A stretch of DNA of 64,000 bases. It comes from Rhizobium album (GTDB lineage: Bacteria > Pseudomonadota > Alphaproteobacteria > Rhizobiales > Rhizobiaceae). The translations under genes and the position numbers were made by a program. The notes beneath the pieces were generated by a model. The model had not been told where the DNA came from. It worked only from the letters and a program-made list of their open reading frames with translations, and made no database searches. Within the stretch, counting starts at the first letter, position 1. Every line of letters starts with the position of its first letter. Shown piece by piece: positions 8,868 to 17,932 of this stretch. Location: the NCBI RefSeq assembly GCF_003122325.1, contig NZ_QFBC01000016.1, positions 104,538 to 168,537 of the forward strand, written 5' to 3'.

Positions 8868-9218
8868 GGCGTTTTCCTTTCGTGCCAGTGCGACCCCATG
8901 AAACTACCTTCCATACATTCATTTGAAAAATCGATATCTAATATATGGCGCCATTCACCAAGGTGATGCGATGGGAGCGAGCGAGCATCCGGAGCTTCGT
9001 CATTCAGACTAACCATCAATTGGGGTCTGGAGTGGTCGATTATGTATAACTAAAGGTTATATCGTCCGAAAAGAAGTTTATACTTAGATAATTCTAAATA
9101 TTATGAGTTTGTAAACGATAAATCGAGAACAATATTTTTCAAAATGATTGGGCGTCTAGCAGGCTCTTGGGCGCGACATCAATCGTTTAGGGCGGACGGC
9201 ATTCACTGGAGATAGGAA
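8868..9218. promoter_or_regulatory. AT-rich divergent intergenic region
   Basis: 350 bases between divergent starts of the SnoaL-like gene and the chemoreceptor. The part from about 9040 to 9140 is clearly AT-rich compared with the flanks and contains no gene. It must hold promoters for both directions, but I see no certain -35/-10 pair. Confidence 0.5.
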
Positions 9219-10892
9219 ATGGTTCTTGGCATCGGAAAATCTGTAAGTTCTCAAGCACTCGCTCTGCGAGCTCTCTTCGGTTCGGCATTGCATGCGGAGT
9301 TCGATTCCGCCGGAAAAATTTACTACTTCAATCAAGCTTTTGCGCTGTTGTTTGGACCGAAGGGAGCAGAAGCGAAGGGCCGTTGTTTCGATGACCTATT
9401 TGTTTCCTCACCGACACCGTTTGCGCAGATCTGGAGCGAAGCCACGGTCTCTGAGATGACATTGAGGTGTGAGACAGAAACGGAGAGTTTTGTCTGGATA
9501 AGAGCAATGCTCGTGCCGATCACCGCTCGAAACGAGTGCCGAAGAATGGTTTTGGTTGGCAAAGTTGTCTCACGGGAACTGGCAGTCGTAAAAGAAATGG
9601 AAGCGAAGCTGGCCACAATTTCAGCTGTGAAAGCGGTTGCAGAATTTCTTCCAGATGGTGAAATTTTGGACGCAAATTCCAACTTTCTTCAAGCTTATGG
9701 CGTGGAGTGGCCCGATATTTCGGGGAAAAATCACAAGATCCTGTGCGACCGATGTCAAGCTGAAAGCCAGGTCTACCAAGTATTCTGGGAGCGACTCCGG
9801 AAAGGGGAAACAATATTCGACGAATTCGAACGCCGCCGTCCCGATGGCCAGCCTATCTATATGCTGGGCTCTTACCATCCTCTGACAGACGAGGCTGGCT
9901 TAATCGGAAAGATTGTCTTTTACGGAATTGACGTGACCGGGCGCGTTCAGAACGTGCGGACACTTGCGGCCGGGATGCGGGCGCTTGCGCAAGGCGATCT
10001 TTCGAATAAGATCGAAACGCCCTTCTTTCCCGTTCTCGAGCCGCTGAGAGACGATTATAACACTGCGTTGGCCCGTCTGCATGAAGCCTTTAGCCTCATC
10101 AACGCGAATGCTCTCCAGATCGCTGACACATCATCCAGTGTAAGGACAGCGTCGAAAAACCTGGCCCAGCGCACGGAGAGTCAATCGGACGACTTGGAAT
10201 CGGCTGTCGCGGCACTGCGAAGTGTCACGGGCAGTTTGGCCGAGCAGAGCCACAGAACGTCAGAAGCGCGCAATCTTGTTGAACAGACACGAGAAGACAC
10301 CGCCGCATCGCATAGGATTCTGCATGACACCATCCGCGCTATGCACTCTATCGCTAAATCGTCAAAAGAAATCGCCCAGATTATCGTCGTCATCGATGAA
10401 ATTTCGTTTCAGACCAACCTGCTCGCTTTGAATGCGGGCGTTGAGGCGGCGCGTGCCGGCGACGCAGGTAAGGGATTTGCAGTCGTGGCTAATGAAGTCA
10501 GGCAACTCGCCCAACGGTGCGCCAGTGCGGCCAGGGAGATCAAGCAACTGATCACCTCTTCAGGCGGCGAGGTCGCACAGGGGGTAGACCTCATTGAACA
10601 GTCAGGCGCCTCGCTTCAGAGCATTCTTGTCCAGATCGAACAGATTGGGGAAAACGTCGCTGCGCTCGATACATCTTCTGGAACGCAGTCGGAAAGCCTG
10701 AGAAGTGTCAATAGCGCGATGACTTCGGTTGGCGCGGGAACGCAATTAAATAGAGCCATGGCCCGCGACACAAGTATTGCTAGTCAGACGCTCGCAACGG
10801 AAGCGAGCACGCTGTTTGAGCTTATCGCCCAATTCAAGGTTGACGGTAGGTCGGGCGATCACCCAGCTTCTAAGCTAAGAGCCACCGCCTGA
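9219..10892 (+). CDS. Cytoplasmic methyl-accepting chemotaxis protein with two PAS domains
   Basis: 557 residues with no membrane segment, so a soluble chemoreceptor. Approximate order: PAS 1 (20-125), PAS 2 (135-245, ending with FYGIDVTGR), a HAMP-like linker (247-300, [12 protein letters not shown]), then the helical signalling domain whose hairpin tip near residue 392 reads [21 protein letters not shown] and [17 protein letters not shown]. It would report an intracellular cue (redox, a haem/flavin ligand or a metabolite) to CheA/CheW. GGAGATAGGAA precedes the ATG. It sits beside the dctM end of the TRAP genes, facing them, so it may link taxis to the catabolised substrate (inference). Confidence 0.92.
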   Translation: MVLGIGKSVSSQALALRALFGSALHAEFDSAGKIYYFNQAFALLFGPKGAEAKGRCFDDLFVSSPTPFAQIWSEATVSEMTLRCETETESFVWIRAMLVPITARNECRRMVLVGKVVSRELAVVKEMEAKLATISAVKAVAEFLPDGEILDANSNFLQAYGVEWPDISGKNHKILCDRCQAESQVYQVFWERLRKGETIFDEFERRRPDGQPIYMLGSYHPLTDEAGLIGKIVFYGIDVTGRVQNVRTLAAGMRALAQGDLSNKIETPFFPVLEPLRDDYNTALARLHEAFSLINANALQIADTSSSVRTASKNLAQRTESQSDDLESAVAALRSVTGSLAEQSHRTSEARNLVEQTREDTAASHRILHDTIRAMHSIAKSSKEIAQIIVVIDEISFQTNLLALNAGVEAARAGDAGKGFAVVANEVRQLAQRCASAAREIKQLITSSGGEVAQGVDLIEQSGASLQSILVQIEQIGENVAALDTSSGTQSESLRSVNSAMTSVGAGTQLNRAMARDTSIASQTLATEASTLFELIAQFKVDGRSGDHPASKLRATA

Positions 10893-10959
10893 TTGGCATT
10901 TGAATCCGATACGTCGGGAGGCGGTTTGCGCGACGACATTCAGTTGCATTAGAGGAATA

Positions 10960-10994
10960 CCGGCCTCGCTGGAACCGGGCTCAGGCGAGGCCGG
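10960..10994. terminator. Hairpin between convergent genes
   Basis: A perfect 10-base stem, CCGGCCTCGC at 10960-10969 pairing with 10985-10994, and a 15-base loop. It sits between the stops of the chemoreceptor (plus strand) and dctM (minus strand). No long T-run follows, so it may act as a bidirectional mRNA end or weak terminator. Confidence 0.55.
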
Positions 10995-11005
10995 GATCGC
11001 GTCTC

Positions 11006-12274
11006 CTATTTGGCGAGGAGCCATAAGGAAAGGGTGGGAACGAAGGTAATAACCGCCAGGCCGAGGATCGCCACCAGGATGAATGGCACAAGTCCCCGGT
11101 AGATGCTTTTCAAAGGAAAGTCAAAAATAGACTGCGCAACGAAGATGTTTATACCAAAAGGAGGGGTAAACGTTCCGATGCTGAGATTCGTCACCATGAT
11201 GATGCCAAAATGAATGGGATCGACATTCATATGCTTCGCAATCGGGAGGAGTAGTGGCGTAAGAACGAGGATCGCTGACGCAGTGTCAATAACGCAACCG
11301 ACAGCTAGCAAGAACAGATTGATGACAATAAGAATTGCCCACGATGGCAGATTCAGGTCGCCGATTGCCGCTACTGCGGAGCCGGCAAGTCCGCTGGTCG
11401 TCAATATCCATGAGAATACCCCCGCAAGAGCAACAATCAAGAAAACCTGCGATGTCAGATACATCGAACTGATGGCAACTTTCCAGAAATCCCGCCACTG
11501 GAGTTCCCTGTGCACGAACATCGTGACAACGATAGCGTAGACACAGGCGATGCCGGCAGCTTCCGTTGGGGTAAACATGCCGCCGTAAATCCCGCCAAAG
11601 ACGATTACTGGCATCATGATGGCCCAGAAACCCTCTTTAAAAGCGATGAGAATTTCCTTGATTTGCGGGCGCGATCCGGCATCGATCTGTTTGAGCCAGG
11701 CATAACCAAAAATGTAAAATGCCATAATGATGGCAAGCACGATGCCCGGTATGATCCCTGCATAGAATAACTTTACGACTGATTGCTCAGCGGCGACACA
11801 ATATAAGATCATGGCGATCGAGGGTGGGATGATATTGTCCAGATAGCCGGCGCACGTAATGAGACCAGCCGAAAACTTCTCATCATAGCCTTTCTGCCTG
11901 AGTTGAGGGTAAAAGATCGGCCCAATTGCTGCGACGGTGGCCGCAGTCGAACCAGAAATTGATCCATAGAGCGTGGTGGCGCCTACGGCGGTGATCGGCG
12001 TTGCACCGCGAACACCGCTAAACAGAGCAATCGGCAGCCGTACCAAACGACGCGCCATGCCGCCACGGCCCATCAGTTCTCCGGCAAATATGAAGAACGG
12101 TACCGCCAGAAGCGAGAATTGGCCAATACTCGAAAACATGATCTGCGGCACGGCGGTGGGGGGCATCGACCCCAGGAATACGATAGCGCTGGTGACCGTA
12201 GCCAGGAGGACAAGAAACAGGGGGAAACCGCACATCAACAGAATGAGCGGAAGGGCGCACATTATCATAAACAT
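11006..12274 (-). CDS. dctM: TRAP transporter large permease subunit (DctM)
   Basis: 422 residues, normal for DctM, with about twelve hydrophobic segments. Characteristic stretches include FFIFAGELMGRGG, AVGATTLYGSISGSTAATVAAIG and FTPTEAAGIACVYA. It carries the Na+-coupled transport of an organic acid delivered by the DctP protein. The open frame extends 50 codons upstream, but the ATG at 12274 follows the dctQ stop by one base, the usual arrangement. The matching binding protein is at 17933-18931, separated by four oxidoreductase genes, an unusual split. Confidence 0.93.
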   Translation of the reverse strand: MFMIMCALPLILLMCGFPLFLVLLATVTSAIVFLGSMPPTAVPQIMFSSIGQFSLLAVPFFIFAGELMGRGGMARRLVRLPIALFSGVRGATPITAVGATTLYGSISGSTAATVAAIGPIFYPQLRQKGYDEKFSAGLITCAGYLDNIIPPSIAMILYCVAAEQSVVKLFYAGIIPGIVLAIIMAFYIFGYAWLKQIDAGSRPQIKEILIAFKEGFWAIMMPVIVFGGIYGGMFTPTEAAGIACVYAIVVTMFVHRELQWRDFWKVAISSMYLTSQVFLIVALAGVFSWILTTSGLAGSAVAAIGDLNLPSWAILIVINLFLLAVGCVIDTASAILVLTPLLLPIAKHMNVDPIHFGIIMVTNLSIGTFTPPFGINIFVAQSIFDFPLKSIYRGLVPFILVAILGLAVITFVPTLSLWLLAK

Positions 12275-12275
12275 G

Positions 12276-12776
12276 TCAGGATCCGCTTTCAGGGGTGGAG
12301 GTGGCTCTCCCGTCAGTGTCGAGATTGCCGGCAATGGCCGATAACGCCATGAGAATAAAACCGACGACGAACGCCAGGTAGACAAGATCAATGGGGACTC
12401 CTGCGACAGCGCTGACCTGGCCATTTGCGGACATCAAATTGACCACCTTCCAGGCATTAACGGCTACATAAAGTCCCAACCCTGCGATCGCAGTTGTCCT
12501 CACAATGTCGAGTCCGAGCTTCAGCCGAGGATCAAGGTTCGCGACGAACAGATCCATGTTGAGGTGGCGGTTTTCATAGGTCACCGCTGACGCGCCAAGG
12601 CAGACACCCCAGATCATCAAATAGGTCAGGACTTCCTCCGCCCAATCAAGCGGAGATTGGAATATGTAGCGACCGATGATGTTCGCCGCATTGATGGCGA
12701 TTGCCACGAGAATTATTAGGCCGATTGCGATGCGAGGAATGTCTCGCAGCATCCGGCGGAATAAGATCTGTGTCAT
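12276..12776 (-). CDS. dctQ: TRAP transporter small permease subunit (DctQ)
   Basis: 166 residues with four membrane helices and the conserved central SPLDWAEEVLTYLMIWGV and YENRHLNMDL regions of the DctQ family. It supports assembly of DctM with the periplasmic binding protein. GGAGG lies seven bases before the ATG. Immediately upstream of dctM with no overlap. Confidence 0.92.
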   Translation of the reverse strand: MTQILFRRMLRDIPRIAIGLIILVAIAINAANIIGRYIFQSPLDWAEEVLTYLMIWGVCLGASAVTYENRHLNMDLFVANLDPRLKLGLDIVRTTAIAGLGLYVAVNAWKVVNLMSANGQVSAVAGVPIDLVYLAFVVGFILMALSAIAGNLDTDGRATSTPESGS

Positions 12777-12808
12777 TTGCTATCCTCCCTCTAGTAAATG
12801 TCAGCGTG

Positions 12809-13741
12809 CTATGACCCCATATGAATCAGGATCTTCCCCTTCGCTTGTCGTGTGGCGTTCCGGGCGATCGCCGCCGGGATTTCCTCAAAAGGAAAAACGC
12901 TATCCACGTGGCAGGTCAGTTTTCCCTGTTCCATCAACGCGGCCATCAATTCGAGGCGTGATCCACGCATCTGGTGGACGAGGCGGTGGGTCTTGATATC
13001 CTTCTCCGCGGCCTTACGCCCGTCTGCTGCTTCGGTTACGCAAACCAGCGTTCCGCCGTGCTTCAACACTCCGAACGATCGCTCCTGGGTTGCTCCCCCG
13101 ATCGTGTCGATTACCAGGTCGACCTCGCGACAGACTTGGACAAAATCCTCGTTTCGATAGTCGATGACGTGGTCGGCACCGCGGCTTCGGGCGATTTGCA
13201 GCCCGTCACCGGAAGCCGTGGCGAACACATAAGCGCCGGCCAATTTGGCGAGTTGCACCGCGTAAGAACCAACACCACCAGCCCCGGCATGGACCAGCAC
13301 CGACTGTCCTTTTTTCAGCTTGCCAAGCTCGAATACGCCCTCCCAAGCGGTACCGCACGCGGCAGGCAAACCTGCTATTTCGCCAGGTAAAAGTGATTTT
13401 GGCGCCAGACCGACGTCGATCGCCGGCATGACCGCAAATTCTGCGAAGCCGCCGCCCTTCATAGGGGCGAGCCGTCCAAAGACAGTATCACCGACCGCAA
13501 AACGAGCAGCCAGTGGGCCAGCCTTCTCTACGACGCCAGCTATGTCTGTCCCCAGCGTGTAAGGTAGATTGATAGGAAAACGATCCTGAACGGTCCCTTT
13601 GACGAGCTTGACATCAAGTGGATTGATCGATGCCGTCTTCACGCGCACCAGTAATTCGTCGGCTCCGGGCTCAGGAACTGGAATTTCGTCGTAACGGATA
13701 TCTTCCCATCCGCCGTAGGCATGGATACGCGCTGCTCTCAT
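12809..13741 (-). CDS. NADP-dependent quinone-oxidoreductase-like (zinc-less MDR)
   Basis: 310 residues, a paralogue of the protein at 7487-8410: SINPLDVKLVKG, GTDIAGVVEK and the AGAGGVGSYAVQ nucleotide motif, no zinc cysteines. The ATG at 13741 is favoured over a start five codons upstream because GGAGGAAG sits at ideal distance. It lies between dctQ and an SDR gene in the same orientation, so it is probably part of the catabolic operon and may reduce an unsaturated carbonyl intermediate (inference). Confidence 0.88.
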   Translation of the reverse strand: MRAARIHAYGGWEDIRYDEIPVPEPGADELLVRVKTASINPLDVKLVKGTVQDRFPINLPYTLGTDIAGVVEKAGPLAARFAVGDTVFGRLAPMKGGGFAEFAVMPAIDVGLAPKSLLPGEIAGLPAACGTAWEGVFELGKLKKGQSVLVHAGAGGVGSYAVQLAKLAGAYVFATASGDGLQIARSRGADHVIDYRNEDFVQVCREVDLVIDTIGGATQERSFGVLKHGGTLVCVTEAADGRKAAEKDIKTHRLVHQMRGSRLELMAALMEQGKLTCHVDSVFPFEEIPAAIARNATRQAKGKILIHMGS

Positions 13742-13803
13742 CACGACTTCCTCCACAACGTCAGCGATTGCATGTGTTCATGCGTCGCCTGAAGATGCTC
13801 CGC

Positions 13804-14571
13804 TCAGCTATGAGTCATTCCGCCGTCCACGGTGACGCATTGGCCAGTTAAGAACGCAGCTGCATCCGATGCGAGGAAGAGCACGGTTCCGACAAGGTCT
13901 CCTGCGGTTTCCTCGCGCGGAATGCACCGGCGACCTACCATCTGCTCCATCTGCGCAGGTGAAACAGTTTCACGCTCGACCTCCGTCAGGGTCGCTCCGG
14001 GAAGGAGTGCGTTGACAGTGATTCCACGACTGCCAAGCTCGCGCGCCATCGACCGCGTCATGCCAATCAAGGCGGATTTTGAAGTCGTATAGTGCATGTA
14101 GTTGGCGCGCCCTTCTTTCACTGACGCGGAAGAGACATTGATGATGCGTCCCCAACCCGCTTCCATCATCGGCCGGCAGACCGCCCGGGCACTGTGTAGG
14201 GCGCCGTTTATGTTGACGTCCAGGACCTGATTCCATTCGGCAATGGGGATTTCATAGAAAGGCCGCATCTTGAGTGTCGAGAAGATCGCGGCGTTGTTGA
14301 TCAGGATATCGATGCGGCCAAACGTCCTCATGACCGCGTCCGCCATATCCTGGACGGACTTTACATCGGATACGTCGGTATGGACGGCCAGGGCTTGACC
14401 ACCCATCTGTCGCACTTCTTCAGCGACGCTTTCAGCACGGTCCGCATTCATGTCAGCGATTACCGGAATGGCACCTTGCGCGGCGAATGCGAGGGCGAAT
14501 GCTCGCCCGAGCCCTTGACCTCCGCCAGTGATAATCGCGACGCGCTCTTTCAATTCACCATAGTCTGCCAT
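13804..14571 (-). CDS. SDR-family oxidoreductase (3-oxoacyl-ACP reductase-like)
   Basis: 255 residues of classical SDR: TGGGQGLGRAF coenzyme motif, NNAAIF, ISSASVKEG-type catalytic Ser region and YTTSK active site, with the C-terminal TVDGGMTH. The start at 14571 is chosen because AAGAGG is eight bases upstream; an ATG six bases earlier is too close to it and longer forms lack a binding site. It probably oxidises or reduces a hydroxyl/keto group of the pathway substrate with NAD(P). In the same orientation as ALDH upstream and the MDR enzyme downstream. Confidence 0.9.
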   Translation of the reverse strand: MADYGELKERVAIITGGGQGLGRAFALAFAAQGAIPVIADMNADRAESVAEEVRQMGGQALAVHTDVSDVKSVQDMADAVMRTFGRIDILINNAAIFSTLKMRPFYEIPIAEWNQVLDVNINGALHSARAVCRPMMEAGWGRIINVSSASVKEGRANYMHYTTSKSALIGMTRSMARELGSRGITVNALLPGATLTEVERETVSPAQMEQMVGRRCIPREETAGDLVGTVLFLASDAAAFLTGQCVTVDGGMTHS

Positions 14572-14693
14572 GTCCATGCCTCTTAATACTTCCACGTTAC
14601 CAGCGGTGGCGACCAGCGATGGCACCGGCCAAGGGTATGGTCGTTCGTGTGTCCGCCCCGACACGTCGGGCATCGAGGCGGTGATTCTGTCGG

Positions 14694-16178
14694 TCAGCTC
14701 TTTAGCTTGAGGGTGACGCTCTTTTCCTGGGAGTAGGCGAAGAGTTCTTCGATGCCCTCTTCACGCCCGATCCCGGACTGTTTGAACCCCCCAAAGGAAA
14801 CACCGGGAAAGTGCATCGATGCTTGGTTGATCCAGACGAATCCGGCATCGACGTCGGCTGCGGTTCGGTGCGCGACATCGAGATTTCGTGTCCAGATCGA
14901 GCAAGTCAGCCCATATTCAACCGAGTTCACATCGCTCATCATCTGATCATAATCTGACCATCTGAAAACGGACGTGACAGGCCCGAAGATCTCTTCCCTT
15001 GCAATCGTCATCGTCGGATCCATGTCGACGAAAACCGTGGGCAGGATGTAATAACCGTTGTCGAGGGAAGGATCATCGGGACGTTTGCCGCCGCAGAGGA
15101 GACGGCCGCCTTCCGATTTGCCAATCTCAATATAATTCATGATCTTGTCGAACTGGGCCTTGCTGACGATGGCGCCCATATCGGTCTCCATGTCAGTAGG
15201 GTTGCCTGGCTTAAGCGCGTCGCAAAGCTCCTTCACATGGGCGACAACTTCGTCATAGATCGCGTCATGGATAAACGCGCGGCTCATTGAGCCGCAGGAT
15301 TGCCCGCACCACGTGAAGTTCATCCCGCCGACGAGGCCCGCGGCGACCTCTTTCGGGTCCGCGTCCGGAAAGCCGATCAGGGCGTTCTTGCCACCGAGTT
15401 CCAGCATCACGGACTTCACGGTAGCCGAAGCGGCCTTCATCACCGCACGGCCAGCCGGAACACTGCCGATCAACGCCACTTTTGCCACATCCGGGTGTTC
15501 GGCAAGTCGTGCACCTGCCTCGCGGGTTCCCGGTACAATATTGACCACGCCATCTGGAAACAGCCCTTCGATCAACTCTGCGAACCTGAGCGCCGACAAA
15601 GGCGCCTGATCTGGTGGCTTGATCACCACGGTGTTCCCAGCGGCGAGTGGTGCGGCGGCGCGATAGCCGCAGAACATAATTGGATGGTTGAAAGGAATGA
15701 TCTTGCCGACAACGCCATAGGGTTGCCGGATTGAGTAGTTGAGCATCTCGGGGCCCATAGGGACCGTCGAGCCTTTCATCTCCGTCACCAGCCCCGCGTA
15801 GAACTCCATACCCATTGCGGCAACACTTGCGTCATACATCATCTCGCGAACCGGATTTCCGGTCGCGGCAGAGTCGATAAACGCGAGTTCGCGCGAATTG
15901 GCGCGCAAGATCTCGGCCACGCGGCGCAGGATCTTCGCTCGCTCCATAGGCTTGACGCGCCTCCATTCCTTGAAGGCAATTGCCGCCGCCGCCACTGCCG
16001 CATCGACGTCTGCGACCGAGGCCTGAGTGACTTTTCCGAGCGATTGGCCTGTCCCAGGGCTGAAGATCTCGACTTCCTCGCCAGTGCCGGCGTGCCAGTT
16101 GCCTCCATAATAGAGGCCGCGCTTCGTGGGCAGAACCAAGTCTTCCGGAAGACGAGCGAGTTGAACGTGACTATTCAT
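14694..16178 (-). CDS. NAD(P)-dependent aldehyde dehydrogenase
   Basis: 494 residues, full-length ALDH. Catalytic marks: Asn164 in PFNHP, Glu260 in ELGGKNA and the nucleophile Cys295 in CGQSCGSMSR, with a second cysteine at 291. N-terminal RRGLYYGG-like start and an EEIFGPV motif later in the chain. It oxidises an aldehyde or semialdehyde intermediate to the acid. A close paralogue with the same CGQSC arrangement is encoded at 28632-30095, which suggests duplication within the cluster or two parallel steps on related substrates. Confidence 0.93.
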   Translation of the reverse strand: MNSHVQLARLPEDLVLPTKRGLYYGGNWHAGTGEEVEIFSPGTGQSLGKVTQASVADVDAAVAAAAIAFKEWRRVKPMERAKILRRVAEILRANSRELAFIDSAATGNPVREMMYDASVAAMGMEFYAGLVTEMKGSTVPMGPEMLNYSIRQPYGVVGKIIPFNHPIMFCGYRAAAPLAAGNTVVIKPPDQAPLSALRFAELIEGLFPDGVVNIVPGTREAGARLAEHPDVAKVALIGSVPAGRAVMKAASATVKSVMLELGGKNALIGFPDADPKEVAAGLVGGMNFTWCGQSCGSMSRAFIHDAIYDEVVAHVKELCDALKPGNPTDMETDMGAIVSKAQFDKIMNYIEIGKSEGGRLLCGGKRPDDPSLDNGYYILPTVFVDMDPTMTIAREEIFGPVTSVFRWSDYDQMMSDVNSVEYGLTCSIWTRNLDVAHRTAADVDAGFVWINQASMHFPGVSFGGFKQSGIGREEGIEELFAYSQEKSVTLKLKS

Positions 16179-16205
16179 GTCGGATGTCCTTTTGCGATTG
16201 GTGCG

Positions 16206-16251
16206 GCCCTACGATGCCAGGCTTTCGAGCGAAGCCCTGGCATCGTAGGGC
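16206..16251 (-). terminator. Long hairpin overlapping the stop of the FAD oxidoreductase
   Basis: Perfect 16-base stem (16206-16221 with 16236-16251) around a 14-base loop. The arms cover the last codons and the stop of the FAD-dependent gene. For minus-strand transcripts it sits right at the end of that gene and before the ALDH, where it could stabilise the upstream message or attenuate read-through. No T-run follows. Confidence 0.6.
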
Positions 16252-17825
16252 GTCCACCAAGGCTTGATGTCGAGATCTTTGGCGATGAGCCCGGCGGCGA
16301 TGTAGCCGGACCCGCCGGAGACTCCCCCGCCTGGATGCGAGCCTGAGCCAGCGTAGTAGAGGTTCGGAATGGGCGATCGATAACCGAAGTGGTTGTACAT
16401 GACCTGATCGCTGCTGAAGGTACCCATGAAGATGTCGCCACGGTGCATGTTGGGCAGTTCTTGATAGTATTCCTTCGCAGTGTAGGTGTGGGTCGCGAGG
16501 ATATTGTCCTTCGTCATGTTGGGGCAGTATTTGCGGAATGTCTCAATGATCTGGTCGGAAAATTCCGCCTTCCAGCTCTCATGGTCGCGGCCGCTGAGAT
16601 CCGGATCATAGGGCATCACATGCCACGCGTAGGTGGTGTGCTTACCGGGCGGCGCCTGGGTCGGATCGATCATGCTAAGCGCACCCGATCCAAACTGGAT
16701 GATGCGAGGTGGCCTGTTTGCCTTGACGTCTTCGAATGCCGACACAAGGTCTTCCATCGTTTCCGCGCCAAGGCTCCATTTCTGGCAACGCTCGATATTC
16801 GGGTCGAAGGAAGCTGCCGTGAAACGCGGCGTTTCGTTGAGCGCGAAATGCACGCCGAAGAGAGTCCAGTCTGTATAGTTGAACTTGTCGAGCTTCGACG
16901 AGAAAGTCGTCGGCAACTGCTCTCGGCCAACCAACTGCTCGAACGTCTGGTGGACGTTCAGGGTACTGACCACGGCCTGGTTGGCGCGGATAGTCCGGCC
17001 GTCGGACAATTCCACGCCGGTGGCCCGCCCGCCTTCGACGACGATACGCTCGATAGCGGCTTGAGGTACGTACGTTCCGCCTGCAGCGATAAAGCTTTCC
17101 ATCAGACCTCGAGCGAGATTGAAGGATCCGCCCTCACAAAGCTGGTAACCGCTCTGCAGATCGAATGCGCGAACCACCGAGCCCATCGGGCTGGTTTTCG
17201 ACATGGTATCGGTCAACCACGTACCAAACAGCGAGACCTTGAAAAGGAATAGGAGGCGGATGTGCTCATTCTCGAACAACTCCTCGACAAGGTCGAGAGG
17301 CTGGCGTTGGCAGATTTCCAGGAATTCACGGCCGATCTCGGTTCGAGACAGCAGGCCCTCGCGCTCTGCCTGGCTCATAGGCTCGGCAAACCGCTCGCGC
17401 ATCAGGATTTTCGCCGTCATCTCCTCAGCGCGCGCATTCCACTTGCGAAACGTCTCGGCGTCCTTCCGCGAAAAACGTGCCATGTTGGCAACGGTTTCTT
17501 CCAGATCGCGGCTGAAAACGAGAGCGGTACCATCAAGGTGCGCCTGACCGAACTCATATCGCGGCGTGATGTATTTGACGCGACGATCAAGGCCCAAGTC
17601 CTTGAACCAAGGTGCATTGGAGATCTCGAAATGATTGATCGAATGCAGGTTATGATAGAAGCCAGGTTGCGTCACTTCGCTTGTTGCCAGACCGCCTCCA
17701 TACATGAGGCGCCGCTCGAGGAGCGCAACTTTCAATCCACTTCTCGCAAGATAAGAAGACAGGATCATTCCGTGGTGGCCTGCGCCGATCACGAGGCAGT
17801 CATAAGAGCTATCAAGTTCAATCAT
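16209..17825 (-). CDS. FAD-dependent NAD(P)/amine-oxidase-like oxidoreductase (phytoene desaturase superfamily)
   Basis: 538 residues. The N-terminal dinucleotide-binding motif VIGAGHHGM with EGG-equivalent YGGGLAT and a histidine-rich NLHSINHFE segment follow the pattern of CrtI/COG1233 flavoproteins; the C-terminal FAD motif lies in HPGGGVSGGSGYIAAG. These enzymes desaturate or oxidise C-C or C-N bonds. A modest AGGTG precedes the ATG. In the cluster it lies between dctP and an ALDH, so it may start oxidation of the imported compound (inference). Carotenoid synthesis is unlikely because no crt neighbours exist. Confidence 0.85.
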   Translation of the reverse strand: MIELDSSYDCLVIGAGHHGMILSSYLARSGLKVALLERRLMYGGGLATSEVTQPGFYHNLHSINHFEISNAPWFKDLGLDRRVKYITPRYEFGQAHLDGTALVFSRDLEETVANMARFSRKDAETFRKWNARAEEMTAKILMRERFAEPMSQAEREGLLSRTEIGREFLEICQRQPLDLVEELFENEHIRLLFLFKVSLFGTWLTDTMSKTSPMGSVVRAFDLQSGYQLCEGGSFNLARGLMESFIAAGGTYVPQAAIERIVVEGGRATGVELSDGRTIRANQAVVSTLNVHQTFEQLVGREQLPTTFSSKLDKFNYTDWTLFGVHFALNETPRFTAASFDPNIERCQKWSLGAETMEDLVSAFEDVKANRPPRIIQFGSGALSMIDPTQAPPGKHTTYAWHVMPYDPDLSGRDHESWKAEFSDQIIETFRKYCPNMTKDNILATHTYTAKEYYQELPNMHRGDIFMGTFSSDQVMYNHFGYRSPIPNLYYAGSGSHPGGGVSGGSGYIAAGLIAKDLDIKPWWTPYDARASLESLAS

Positions 17826-17899
17826 ATCGGGTACACCTATTCATCGTTGAATCGTCAGCAGGCAGGTCGGGTCGCCTGGCAAAACGGGATTGGTCATGT

Positions 17900-17923
17900 G
17901 GCGACGGAATGCTGACCGTCGCC
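17900..17923 (-). terminator. Hairpin after dctP
   Basis: Perfect 8-base stem (GGCGACGG at 17900-17907 with 17916-17923) and an 8-base loop, ten bases beyond the dctP stop on the minus strand. Probably a processing or attenuation hairpin that lets the abundant binding-protein message be more stable than the downstream part. Confidence 0.5.
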
Positions 17924-17932
17924 GGGTAGTGC

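Noticed and set aside
8868..9218. A CRISPR array or phage attachment site in the AT-rich gap
   Set aside because: No regularly spaced repeats and no tRNA or integrase nearby; simply AT-rich promoter DNA.
16209..17825. Carotenoid biosynthesis (CrtI) as the role of the FAD gene
   Set aside because: Only superfamily motifs match and the neighbours are transport and aldehyde oxidation genes, with no other crt genes.
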